A stretch of 54,039 nucleotides of DNA from Clostridiales bacterium. Lineage in GTDB: Bacteria; Bacillota; Peptococcia; DRI-13; UBA5745. The stretch lies in assembly GCA_009782505.1 (NCBI GenBank), contig WRIW01000011.1:1-54039 (forward strand), read 5' to 3'. Under the pieces are notes generated by a model. The model had not been told where the DNA came from, did no database searches, and was given only the letters and a program-made list of their open reading frames with translations. Positions 26,874-35,686 of the stretch are shown one piece after another. The first letter of the stretch is position 1, and each line of letters opens with the position of its first letter. The position numbers and the translations under genes are program-made.

Positions 26874-27853
26874 CCCTGATCCTCGACGGGTATCAGCCAG
26901 GCCGTGGTCTTGAACCGGCCCCTCCGCAGTATCGCGGCGACAAGGGGGTCGCTGCGGAGGTCGTTTGGAACGAATACGTCGATGAGGTCGCCCTTCACCG
27001 CCCTGCCCCGGTCATGGACCGTAAAGATGCAGTCTTCCCGTATCGCCTCCAGTATAGGGATGTAGAATTGCGTGCCGTAAGGGATACCCGCGTCAGCGGC
27101 TACCGACCCCGGCGCGGCGATAGCGCCGGAGGCCGTATAAGGCGGAGTCTTCTTGGAGAAGTAGAATGTGACGGATATCTCCACCTGCTCAAGGCAGTTG
27201 GGCCACTCCTCTTCTTTCATCGCTGCCAGCAGAGTTTGATTCAGCGCGGTAAAGGGGGCGGCCAATGCGTCCGCGCTTACGCCCGGGCTGTGTATCAGCA
27301 CGACGTCGGTCTTCTCATGCCAGCTAAACTTCAGGCCCATACGCTCGCCGAGGGACCGCATGGGTACGTACAATTCGCCATGGGCTTCATACGGCGCCAC
27401 CGGCAGTATCCAGCTATCGTCGCCGCAAGTAAACAGGGGAGAGCCCGCCTCCAGATGGTAGGTGTTGAACTTGATCAGGAGTGGTTTGCCTTCCGGATCG
27501 GTCTCCAGGCCGCAGCCGGCGATGAGCCGGAAGTGCCCCAGGGGGACCATCAGGTGGTCGTCGCGCACCTCCGTCGGCACACAGAGAAGAAAATCGCTGT
27601 CGTTGATCAGTATATGGGTGCAGTGCCGGTCTTTCTTCCCGCAATCCCAGCCGGTGGGCAGAAGCGCCTTTTCCGCCAGTTCCTCGTCGCTGATCGTAGG
27701 GAAGTCGTTTCGCGGTATGCCCAGCAGTTGGCCGACCAGCTCTTCCGCCTTGAGCAAACCCGGGTCGGCGATGAGGGCATAGAATAACGCGGCGGATAAA
27801 ACCAGGGCGGCGATAAGGCAGAGAACCATTTTTTTCATTCGTTGTCGTAGCAT
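26870..27853 (-). CDS. Exported stalk/3D-domain protein, wall-lytic-like
   Basis: A 327-residue protein with an N-terminal membrane helix or signal (VLCLIAALVLSAALFYALIA). The middle (about 80-195) is a copper amine oxidase N-terminal-like stalk region (HLMVPLGHFRLIAGCGLETD ... LYVPMRSLGERMGLKFSWHE). The C-terminal part (about 235-320) resembles a 3D domain as found on lytic transglycosylase-like wall enzymes: YTASGAIAAPG, IPYGTQFYIP, and VHDRGRAVKGDLIDVFVPN. One Asp of the classical Asp-Asp-Asp triad is not obvious. Start: ATG at 27851-27853 lies almost at the predicted transcription start; the ATG at 27838 is an alternative. Confidence 0.7.
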   Translation of the reverse strand: MLRQRMKKMVLCLIAALVLSAALFYALIADPGLLKAEELVGQLLGIPRNDFPTISDEELAEKALLPTGWDCGKKDRHCTHILINDSDFLLCVPTEVRDDHLMVPLGHFRLIAGCGLETDPEGKPLLIKFNTYHLEAGSPLFTCGDDSWILPVAPYEAHGELYVPMRSLGERMGLKFSWHEKTDVVLIHSPGVSADALAAPFTALNQTLLAAMKEEEWPNCLEQVEISVTFYFSKKTPPYTASGAIAAPGSVAADAGIPYGTQFYIPILEAIREDCIFTVHDRGRAVKGDLIDVFVPNDLRSDPLVAAILRRGRFKTTAWLIPVEDQG

Positions 27854-27860
27854 GGTTCAT

Positions 27861-27889
27861 AATATAGCAGGAGAAAGCTGACAATGCAA
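27861..27889 (-). promoter_or_regulatory. Promoter of the 3D-domain protein gene
   Basis: Minus-strand -35 TTGCAT (27884-27889), 17-bp spacer, -10 TATATT (27861-27866). Transcription would start near 27854, next to the ATG. Confidence 0.5.
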
Positions 27890-27962
27890 TGCTAAAAACG
27901 GAAATGTTTATGGTTATTACCAATAATTGGGCGCATTGACCGCTGCGGTTCGGCTTTCCCGC

Positions 27963-27991
27963 TTGCGGAATTCGCGAAGACTCGTTATATT
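27963..27991 (+). promoter_or_regulatory. Promoter of the FtsX-type permease gene
   Basis: Plus-strand -35 TTGCGG (27963-27968), 17-bp spacer, -10 TATATT (27986-27991), giving a leader of about 33 nt before the ATG at 28032. Confidence 0.5.
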
Positions 27992-28031
27992 TAATTGGTA
28001 AATACCGGACGACTTAACCGAGGAGTTTACC

Positions 28032-30955
28032 ATGAGACCGTCGTTATCGCTTAAAACGCTATTCCGCTCCCCCGCCAGGACGATCCTTACCTTCGTCCTG
28101 CTGGGGCTCGCGTCTTTCGCGTTCTTCGTCCAAGCCGGCGGCTACGCCGTCACCAGGCGGGAGTTCAACAGAGCCGCCCTGGAGTACCGGGGCGTAGGCG
28201 CCGCCGAGGCGACGCCGCCTTATGAGCCGACTTCCATCATGGGCGTGCCACCCAAGTCCGTCAGCATGATGCCTTATTACCTCGAAGCCAACCCCCGCGT
28301 ATCCGAGCACTATACGGACGAGGAAAGGGATGTTTATCATTATACATACGCCAGTTATCCTGAAGAAGTCCGCTACCAGCCGCTTACGCGGGAGCAGATA
28401 GCAGCTGTATCGGGCTTGTCTTATCTCGCTGTTTCCGACGTCCGGTATATGACGGCAGGCCTCTCGGATGATTATCGCCGTCTGGATGACGGCGTGATGT
28501 ATTATATTTATCCGCGATGTATCGTGGAAGCGACGCTTATGGGGGTAAACTTCGCTAAGCAGGTCAACGTCATTTCGAGAGCCGACTTTATCAGCCTTAC
28601 TCATTTGACAACTCATAACGTCCTCGGCCTTGAAGACCGTAAAATACTTGCCGGTGACTGTCTGTATATCGCCGAGCACGACTGCTTTCCTGTCGAGGCG
28701 ATCAGCGCGCCTCCGGTCGATGTGATACTTCCAAGCGGGGCTGAAAACAGACCTTATTATTATCTGAAACCGAACTTTGCCTATGGCAGCGATTACTTCG
28801 AGGCGCTGGCGACCGGGCAAAGATATGTATTTGTCGTGCAATTCATGCCGAACTCGGAGATAACAAGCTGGCCCTGACCGGTGAAGACAACGACAGGGGC
28901 GCGCCGCTGTGCGTGATCAGCAGTCGGCTTGCCGGGGCGTACGGCCTTGGCTTGGGCGACAGCCTCACCCTGAAGCTGGGTACAGAGCTCTTTGAGCAGC
29001 ACAAAGGCCTGGGCGCCCTTGCCGTCACGCAGCAGCGTTATAGTCGGCCATCGGAAACGGTCACCCTGGAAATCGTCGGTATATACGCGGATACGGACGG
29101 CGAGGTCGCGCGAAGAAGAAACCCAAGCTGGAACTACTCCATCAATACGATCTTTGTACCGAAATCTCTACTGCCCGTCGGGGAAAGCAGTCTAGGGGAA
29201 CACGGGTTCACGCCGGCTGAGTTCAGCTTTATACTGGACAGGGCCTGGCATACGGCGGCCTTCCTCGAAGCAGCCGAGCCGCTTTTCGAGGAACTTGGGC
29301 TCAGTCTGATCTTCAACGACAAGGGCTGGCTCGCCATCGAAGACGAATACCGGGCGGCGGAACGATTATCTCTCATTAGTATCGCTGTGTTTTCCGTCGC
29401 CGTCTTTATCGCGACTGGTTTCACCGTATACCTGTTCATCGGACGTAAGAAGAAGGAATACGCCATCCTCCGCGCCCTGGGGGCGCCGAAGGGCGCGTCC
29501 GCACGGTCGCTGCTGATCCCGCTTATGGCAGTGGCTATCGTTTCTGTCCTGGCGGGAAGCGGCGCCGCGTGGGTCTATACGTCTTTGACCGTCGCACAAA
29601 ACGCCGCGCTGTCTTTACTGGTGGAATCCGCGGTTAACGCGTCCATCCCGGCGGGTCCAGCGCTGGGATGCATCTTTGGCGAGCTTCTGCTGACGTTTTT
29701 GATTGCCCAAATCATGCTGCGGCGGATCGGCACGGCTTCTCCATTGGCGCTGATCCATGGCGGGGCATACGTTCATGCCGTCGCGACGGACGTCGGTGAA
29801 GCGCCGGGATCCGAAGGAGGCGCGGTAAAAAACGCGTTCCAAGATGAGCCGCCCAAGCGGAGCTATCGCGGCGGGACCGCCCGGCAGCGCGGCGGAGATA
29901 TGTTCGTACCCCGGTATGTGTGGAGACATATACGCCGGGTCGCGGGAAAGTCGGCCCTGGCGGTACTGCTGGCGGCTCTGCTGCTCTGCGCCGTAGGTCA
30001 GCTCGCGTCGATGCGCTTATCCTTCAATGAAGTGTTTGAAAGCACCGTCGTCACCGCCCGGTTCATCGAAGGGTTACCCCTTCTCGCCGCGAGGCAGATC
30101 GGGGATTCGGTCCTTGCTGCCGATACGTATTATGAAGCCGCCGGAACGGTGGGTTCGGATTTCACATCACAAATCGAGCTGGTTTTCACCAACGATATCG
30201 GCCGCTCTACGCTATCCGCCGAAGCGATACGCGTGGCCTTAGCCGAGTACAGAAACGCCAACCCCGACAGCGGTACTATCGACGACGATGTGACCGCGTT
30301 AAGCGGCGGCAGGATCTCGGCCTTCCTCGGCAACCAGGCCCATGGGTTTACCGTCGCGGGCATAGTGTCGACGCCGTCGGCGAGGCTCGACCGGACGCTT
30401 TTCTCGCCGGGATCCAGAGCGGCGTCGTCGCTGGGGGCGCCCACGGAAGCGGATTTCGCGGAGTACGTCATCGCCGACAATCATTTTATCGACGGCTTCC
30501 GCGGATACTGCGACGAAATCACGGACAAAGACGCGATGAGGAACGCGATACTGATCATCGATACGTCCAAGATCGAAAACATCCGGAACTCTATCCGGCT
30601 GATGAACGCGCTCTACCCCATCGTCTTAGGGGCTGCCCTGCTCATCGGCGCTTTCCTCTGCAGCCTTGCCATCCTGCAGTCTTCCAAAGAAGCGGCTCTA
30701 CTGCGGGCGCTGGGCGTGGCTAAGGCAAAGACGCGAACGATATTGTCCCTCGAGCAAGTCGTGCTCAGCGCCACGGGGCTGGCCTTCGGTTTCTGCGTCA
30801 TACTCGGGTATAAAGGCGCCGGATCAGCCGCGATAGCGCGGCCGATATCCCTTTTCGCCGCGTTGTACTTCGCTGTGATTATAGCCTCCGCCGCCATCTG
30901 CTCCATTCTGGCGACGCGTCGCAGCGTCCTTGAGCTTTTGCAGACGAAGGAATAG
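28032..30955 (+). pseudogene. FtsX/MacB-type ABC permease, frameshifted near codon 275
   Basis: Two frames together make one large ABC permease of the FtsX family (about 970 residues). The first frame (28032-28877) has the N-terminal helix (TILTFVLLGLASFAFFVQAGGYA) and part of the outer domain, then stops. The second frame runs from at least 28850 to 30955 and carries the rest: two FtsX-type helix bundles (LISIAVFSVAVFIATGF; RALGAPKGASARSLL; the closing RALGVAKAKTRTILSLEQ). The protein context continues smoothly across a one-base loss between 28845 and 28862: ...QFMP joins ELGDNKLALTGED. This is either an assembly error or a real disabling mutation. GAGGAGTTTACC precedes the ATG. No ABC ATPase gene is adjacent, so its partner is elsewhere. 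Confidence 0.8.
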
Positions 30956-30967
30956 GGTATAGCGGCT

Positions 30968-32122
30968 TCACGTGCCGTTTCGCAGTATTTCCAAATAACT
31001 CTCGTAAGCGAATAACCGGTTCCTTTGCGCGTGGTTCATTTGTTTAAGTATATGGATTTCGCAAAGCTTTTTGATAGCGCCGGATATTGAATTGAAGGAT
31101 ACGCCCAACGCAGCGGCGGTCTTTTGAATCTCGATGATCGGGTTTTCTTCAACGTACCGGAATACTGCCGTCACCGTTTTTGCCGAACGCCCGGCGTTTT
31201 GCGCCAATATTACATTTTTATCGTGCAGCGCCGCCAACTGATCGATCGTCTCAATCGCGTCGTTTGCCGATTCAAGTATCGCCGCCAGGAAAAACCGCAC
31301 CCATTGTTCGTAATCACCCTTCTCGCGGACTAGTGTCATGCGATCGTAATACTCCTGCTGATACCGTTTTAATGAATAGGAAAGATATAAGACGGGCGCC
31401 GACAGCAGCCCTTTTTCCATTAAAAACAAGGTCGCCAATAATCGGCCTATCCTTCCGTTTCCGTCCAAAAACGGATGGATCGTCTCGAATTGATAGTGAA
31501 TAAGCGCGGCCTGTATCAGTAAGTCTAAACCGCCGGGATGTGCGTTATTATTGATATATTGCTCCAACCCGTACATAGCGTTCAGCATATCTTCCGGACA
31601 TGGAGGTATATAACGCGCGGTTTTTAGCGTGCTTCCGTAAGCGCCTATCCAATTCTGCGATCGCCGGAATTCGCCCGGCGTCCTTTCCTGTCCGCGAACG
31701 CCCTCCATCAACACGGAATGGGTTTCGCACAATAATCGATTACAAAGCGGTAATTCTCGCAGCCGGCGAAGGGCATATTCGGTCGCTTTGATGTAGTTAA
31801 CCACGTCCGCCACGTTTTGATTTGTGTTCCTGTCAAGTTGCGGATCAAAAATATCTTCCAGGGTTGCCTGCGTCCCTTCGATCTGGGACGACAGTAGCGC
31901 TTCTTTCCTCACGTACATCGAAATGAACAGATTAATGCTTGGAATCCGCGACGTCAGACCGTCCAGATAAGCAAGCCGTTTATTTGCTTCAATCAATAAA
32001 CCCAAGTCATCGCCGTTGAGGACGATATTCGGCTCCGGCGGCAGCGGCGCAGGCATAAATGACCGATATGCGACTTCGCCTGATAAATTATTCTTCCAAA
32101 ACCCCGACCTGCCGGTCATCAC
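30968..32122 (-). CDS. Fic-domain AMPylase-like protein with C-terminal winged helix
   Basis: A 384-residue class II Fic protein. The N-terminal inhibitory helix motif SSQIEG (S-x-x-x-E-G, near residue 77) precedes the Fic core, so it is self-inhibited in the usual way. The catalytic loop HPFLDGNGRIGR is complete. A winged-helix segment (EIQKTAAALGVSFNSISGAIKKLCE) closes the protein. Fic enzymes transfer AMP or a similar group to protein targets; target unknown. Full-length Fic genes of this class are often mobile and stand alone, as here. The ATG (32120-32122) has GGAGGAT upstream. Base composition is more AT-rich than the housekeeping genes. Confidence 0.9.
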   Translation of the reverse strand: MMTGRSGFWKNNLSGEVAYRSFMPAPLPPEPNIVLNGDDLGLLIEANKRLAYLDGLTSRIPSINLFISMYVRKEALLSSQIEGTQATLEDIFDPQLDRNTNQNVADVVNYIKATEYALRRLRELPLCNRLLCETHSVLMEGVRGQERTPGEFRRSQNWIGAYGSTLKTARYIPPCPEDMLNAMYGLEQYINNNAHPGGLDLLIQAALIHYQFETIHPFLDGNGRIGRLLATLFLMEKGLLSAPVLYLSYSLKRYQQEYYDRMTLVREKGDYEQWVRFFLAAILESANDAIETIDQLAALHDKNVILAQNAGRSAKTVTAVFRYVEENPIIEIQKTAAALGVSFNSISGAIKKLCEIHILKQMNHAQRNRLFAYESYLEILRNGT

Positions 32123-32209
32123 ACGGATCCTCCCTGTTGAAACTGAAATTACGCGTTAATTTTATCGCTTTTATTACAGTTTGTCAACGCAAACAGAAAT
32201 AACACCGCA

Positions 32210-32950
32210 TTAATATTCTACGCTGTGCAGGATCAGCCCCTGGGGGGGGAGGGTGACGCCGGCCCGGGTCCGGTCGCCCAGGCCCAGCAGCACCGGTATT
32301 TCCTCCGGGCGCCGCTTGCCCGCGCCCGCTTCCAGCACCGTACCCGCGATGATACGCACCATATGCCACAAGAAGCCGCTGCCCCGTACAGTAAGCCTGA
32401 GCAGCGGCTTTTCCTCTTCCAGGGCGCAGGAAAAAATCTCCCGGACGAAGGATTTCGTTTTCGCCCCGGCTGCGCAGAACGCCCGGAAATCATGTTCCCC
32501 TTCAAAAAGGGAGGTCGCCTCAGCCATAGCCGCCGTATCCAGGCTGTAGGGTACGTGATAAGCAAAGCGCCGGTAGAACGGGCTGGGCGTCTCCCCGCGA
32601 TAAAATTGATAGATATACGTTTTCTCCTTCGCGGAAAACCTCGCATGGAAGCCCGGCGCGGCTTCTTCGCTCCGCCGTACGACTATGCTTTCCGGCAGAT
32701 AGGGGATCAAGGCGGGTCTCCAGCGTTCCGGCGGGATAGTGCTTTCGGTATGGAAATTGACCGCCTGCCCCCATGCGTGGACGCCGGTGTCCGTACGGCC
32801 CGAGCCTTCCACCGAAAGGCGTTCCCCGGTCAGCTTATATATGGCGTCTTCCAGGGTTTCCTGTATGGTGGGAAGCCCGGTTCCCGCCTGGCTCTGGAAG
32901 CCGAAGAAATCCGTCCCGTCATAAGCTACGGTCAGCTTGATGTTCTTCAT
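32210..32950 (-). CDS. truA: tRNA pseudouridine(38-40) synthase
   Basis: A 246-residue TruA, which makes pseudouridine at positions 38-40 of many tRNAs. The catalytic Asp lies in GRTDTGVHAWGQAVNF. The opening VAYDGTDFFGFQSQ and the later AFCAAGAKTKSFVREI and GSGFLWHMVRIIAGTVLEAGAG are typical. It overlaps ecfT by 4 bases (ATGA) at the end of the ecf operon, the usual gene order in Firmicutes. Confidence 0.97.
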   Translation of the reverse strand: MKNIKLTVAYDGTDFFGFQSQAGTGLPTIQETLEDAIYKLTGERLSVEGSGRTDTGVHAWGQAVNFHTESTIPPERWRPALIPYLPESIVVRRSEEAAPGFHARFSAKEKTYIYQFYRGETPSPFYRRFAYHVPYSLDTAAMAEATSLFEGEHDFRAFCAAGAKTKSFVREIFSCALEEEKPLLRLTVRGSGFLWHMVRIIAGTVLEAGAGKRRPEEIPVLLGLGDRTRAGVTLPPQGLILHSVEY

Positions 32951-33756
32951 ACGAATAGCTTAAGCCAGTACCGGTCGAGGATGGTGAAGGCCACAAAGCT
33001 CATCGTGACGGCGAAAGCGAGCCCGTCGCCCCGCCGATACTTGAGCTGCCTGAGCCTCGTCCGCCCCTCGCCGCCCCGGTAGCAGCGGGCTTCCATGGCC
33101 ATAGCCAGCTCGTCCGCCCGGCGGATGGCGCTTACAAACAGCGGTATCAATAGAGGCACGAGGCTTTTCGCCTTCTTGAGCAGGCCCCCCGTCTCGAAAT
33201 CCGCTCCCCTGGCGATCTGGGCCTTCATGATCCGCTCCGTCTCATCGATGAGGGTGGGGATAAAGCGAAGGGCAATGGTCATCATCATGGCAAGCTCATG
33301 GGCCATGGGGATGAAGCAGCGCTTCATGACTCTTTCTAAGCCGTCCGTCAGCAGGATGGGCGTCGTGGTCAGGGTAAGCAGGGCCGTGATGTTCAGCAGC
33401 ATGACCAGGCGCAGCGCCATAAATATCCCTCTGCGCACGCCGGCGTCGGTGATCTTCAGGAACCGCCACTGCCAGAGTATCGCGCCGTCTATGGACATGA
33501 AGAAGTTGAGTATCAGGGTCAGCAGCAGAAGGATCCACATGGGCTTCAGCCCTTTGAAGACCGTCTTCACCGGCACCCCGGACACAGCGATCACCACGAT
33601 GGAAAACACCATCAGATAGCTGAAGCTAAGCAATTCTTTCACCATAAATATCCCGATCATGTAGAAAAACAGGCAAATCAGTTTCGTTCTGGGATCCAGC
33701 CTGTGCAGGAAGGACTCCCCGGGATAGTATTGGCCTATGGTAATGTCTTTAAGCAT
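32947..33756 (-). CDS. ecfT: ECF transporter transmembrane subunit EcfT
   Basis: A 269-residue membrane protein of the EcfT/CbiQ family that couples substrate-binding S components to the two ATPases. MLKDITIGQYYPGESFLHRLDPRTKLICLFFYM is the usual start. The cytoplasmic coupling motifs, ARG-type (ARGADF) and ARCYRGG, contact the ATPases. About five to six helices. No S component is encoded in the window, so this is a shared (group II) module serving vitamin-specific S components elsewhere in the genome. Confidence 0.95.
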   Translation of the reverse strand: MLKDITIGQYYPGESFLHRLDPRTKLICLFFYMIGIFMVKELLSFSYLMVFSIVVIAVSGVPVKTVFKGLKPMWILLLLTLILNFFMSIDGAILWQWRFLKITDAGVRRGIFMALRLVMLLNITALLTLTTTPILLTDGLERVMKRCFIPMAHELAMMMTIALRFIPTLIDETERIMKAQIARGADFETGGLLKKAKSLVPLLIPLFVSAIRRADELAMAMEARCYRGGEGRTRLRQLKYRRGDGLAFAVTMSFVAFTILDRYWLKLFV

Positions 33757-33766
33757 ATTGTCGCCC

Positions 33767-34633
33767 CTATGTATGCCGAGTCGTATTATTCGTCAGCACC
33801 TTTAGTATCTCCTCCTGCCCTTCCTCTATGGTCAGCGTATCCTGCCCCACCGCCAGCCCTTTCTCCTTCAGGAGCATCATCAGCTTCATGACCTCCGGCA
33901 CATCCAGCCCCATAGCCGCCAGCTCCGCCGCCTTCCCAAATACCTGCTTCACCGTATCGTCGTAAACGATGGCGCCCTCGTGGATCACCACCAGGCGCTT
34001 CGCCAGCCGGGCGATCTCATCCATGCTGTGGCTGACAAGCACGATGGCAAGCCCCTTCTCATTGAGCCTTAGCAGCTGCCCGATGATCTCTTCCCTGCCA
34101 TTGGGGTCCAGCCCGGCAAAAGGCTCATCCAGGATAAGATACTTCGGCTGCATGGCCAGCACCCCGGCGATGGCCGCCCTGCGCTTCTCCCCGCCGGAAA
34201 GCCCAAAAGGGGAGGCGTCGTGGAACTTATCGTAGTCCATGTCTACCATATTCATCGCCCAGCGTACGCGGCTCTCCGTCTCTGCCGCCGTCAGCCCCAG
34301 GGACTTGGGCCCGAATGCGACGTCCTGGGCTACCGTCTCTTCGAAGAGCTGGTGCTCCGGGTACTGAAATACCAGCCCCACCTTGCGGCGTATCTCCTTT
34401 AAGTCCTTGCTTTTCGGCAGTATAGGCATGCCGTCTACCGTCGCGCTTCCTTCACTGGCGAAAAGGAGCCCGTTGCAGTGCTGGATCAGCGTGGACTTGC
34501 CGCTGCCCGTATGGCCGATGATGCCCACGAACTGGCCGCTTTTGATGGTCAGGCTCACATCGTGCAAGGCGGGCGCCGCGAAGGGCGTATCCGGCTGGTA
34601 GGTATAGGATATGTGGTCGAGGACTATGGGCAT
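33767..34633 (-). CDS. ecfA2: ECF transporter ATPase EcfA2
   Basis: A 288-residue ABC ATPase of the ECF module. Walker A GHTGSGKSTLIQHCNGL, Q-loop region VFQYPEHQLFEETV, signature FGLSGGEKRRAAIAG, Walker B YLILDEPFAGLDPNG, and switch His in VSHSMDEIA. The LFEETV after the Q loop marks EcfA2 rather than EcfA1. Overlaps ecfA1 by 10 bases; ecfT follows 10 bp on. Confidence 0.95.
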   Translation of the reverse strand: MPIVLDHISYTYQPDTPFAAPALHDVSLTIKSGQFVGIIGHTGSGKSTLIQHCNGLLFASEGSATVDGMPILPKSKDLKEIRRKVGLVFQYPEHQLFEETVAQDVAFGPKSLGLTAAETESRVRWAMNMVDMDYDKFHDASPFGLSGGEKRRAAIAGVLAMQPKYLILDEPFAGLDPNGREEIIGQLLRLNEKGLAIVLVSHSMDEIARLAKRLVVIHEGAIVYDDTVKQVFGKAAELAAMGLDVPEVMKLMMLLKEKGLAVGQDTLTIEEGQEEILKVLTNNTTRHT

Positions 34634-35508
34634 AGGGTCGCCTCCGGCTTGGCAGCATCGCCGCTGCCCGGCAGCGCATCCGCCGGGCGACCGCCTGCGG
34701 CTTGCAGCGCTTCCGCCAGCTCTTCGATGGTCAGTATGGTCAAGGGCAGAGGGAAGCCGCGCTGCCGCAGCCGGTGGGCCATCTCCACTGCGGGAGGCAC
34801 GTCCAGCCGCAATTCTTTCAGCTTCTCTACCTGATTGAATATCTCCAGGGGGCTTCCGTCCATGACGATCCTGCCTTCTTCCATGACTACGACCCGATGG
34901 GCGGCTACCGCTTCCTCCATGATGTGGGTGATATAGACGACGGTGATGCCCTCTTCCTCGTTTAACTTATGGACGGCGGACATCACTTCCCGGCGGCCCC
35001 GGGGGTCGAGCATAGCGGTAGGCTCGTCCAGCACCAGTACCTTGGGCCGCATGGCCATGACCCCGGCGATGGCTACCCTCTGCTTTTGGCCCCCGGAGAG
35101 GAGATGGACGGCTCTCTCTTTATACTCCTCCATACCGACGCTGACCAGGGCTTCATCCACATGGCTGCGGATGAGGGCGGGCTCCACCCCCAGGTTTTCC
35201 GGCCCGAATGCCGTATCCTCCTCTACAGAGGTGGCGATGAGCTGGTTGTCCGGGTTCTGAAATACCATACCCACCCGCTGCCGCAAAGCCCAGAAGTCCG
35301 CCTGGTTTTGGCTGTCCAGCCCGTCGATGAGTACCTGCCCGGAGGCGGGCAGGAGCAATCCATTTAAATGTTTCGCCAGGGTGGATTTACCTGACCCATT
35401 ATGCCCCAATATGACCAGAAACTGCCCGGCGGGCACGGTCAGGCCGACGCCTTTCAGCGCTTCGTTTTTCCCCTCGTATTGATAATGGAGCTCCCTGACT
35501 TCGATCAC
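34624..35508 (-). CDS. ecfA1: ECF transporter ATPase EcfA1
   Basis: A 294-residue ABC ATPase, first gene of ecfA1-ecfA2-ecfT-truA. Walker A GHNGSGKSTLAKHLNGL, VFQNPDNQLIATSVEEDTAFGPEN (split here: the Q-loop region), signature HLLSGGQKQRVAIAG, Walker B VLVLDEPTAMLDPRG, switch His in ITHIMEEA. The C-terminal 25 residues are a loose Ala/Gly/Pro stretch. Its promoter lies at 35539-35568. Confidence 0.95.
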   Translation of the reverse strand: MIEVRELHYQYEGKNEALKGVGLTVPAGQFLVILGHNGSGKSTLAKHLNGLLLPASGQVLIDGLDSQNQADFWALRQRVGMVFQNPDNQLIATSVEEDTAFGPENLGVEPALIRSHVDEALVSVGMEEYKERAVHLLSGGQKQRVAIAGVMAMRPKVLVLDEPTAMLDPRGRREVMSAVHKLNEEEGITVVYITHIMEEAVAAHRVVVMEEGRIVMDGSPLEIFNQVEKLKELRLDVPPAVEMAHRLRQRGFPLPLTILTIEELAEALQAAGGRPADALPGSGDAAKPEATLCP

Positions 35509-35538
35509 CCTTTGATCCTCCCGCTTCGCATGAAGTTT

Positions 35539-35568
35539 ATTTTACCATCATACTTGTTGAAATGGCAA
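35539..35568 (-). promoter_or_regulatory. Promoter of ecfA1-ecfA2-ecfT-truA
   Basis: Minus-strand -35 TTGCCA (35563-35568), 18-bp spacer, -10 TAAAAT (35539-35544) with extended -10 TGG. It gives a leader of about 25 nt to the ecfA1 ATG. Confidence 0.7.
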
Positions 35569-35686
35569 GCCGCCCGCTGATTGAACTTTTTTTTGGTATT
35601 TGCTTGAACTTTTTTTCGTCCCGCGAGTGTGATAGAATATCTTTGCGTTTCCGCGTACTTTATCAGGCAAAGGACGGGATCATCAC

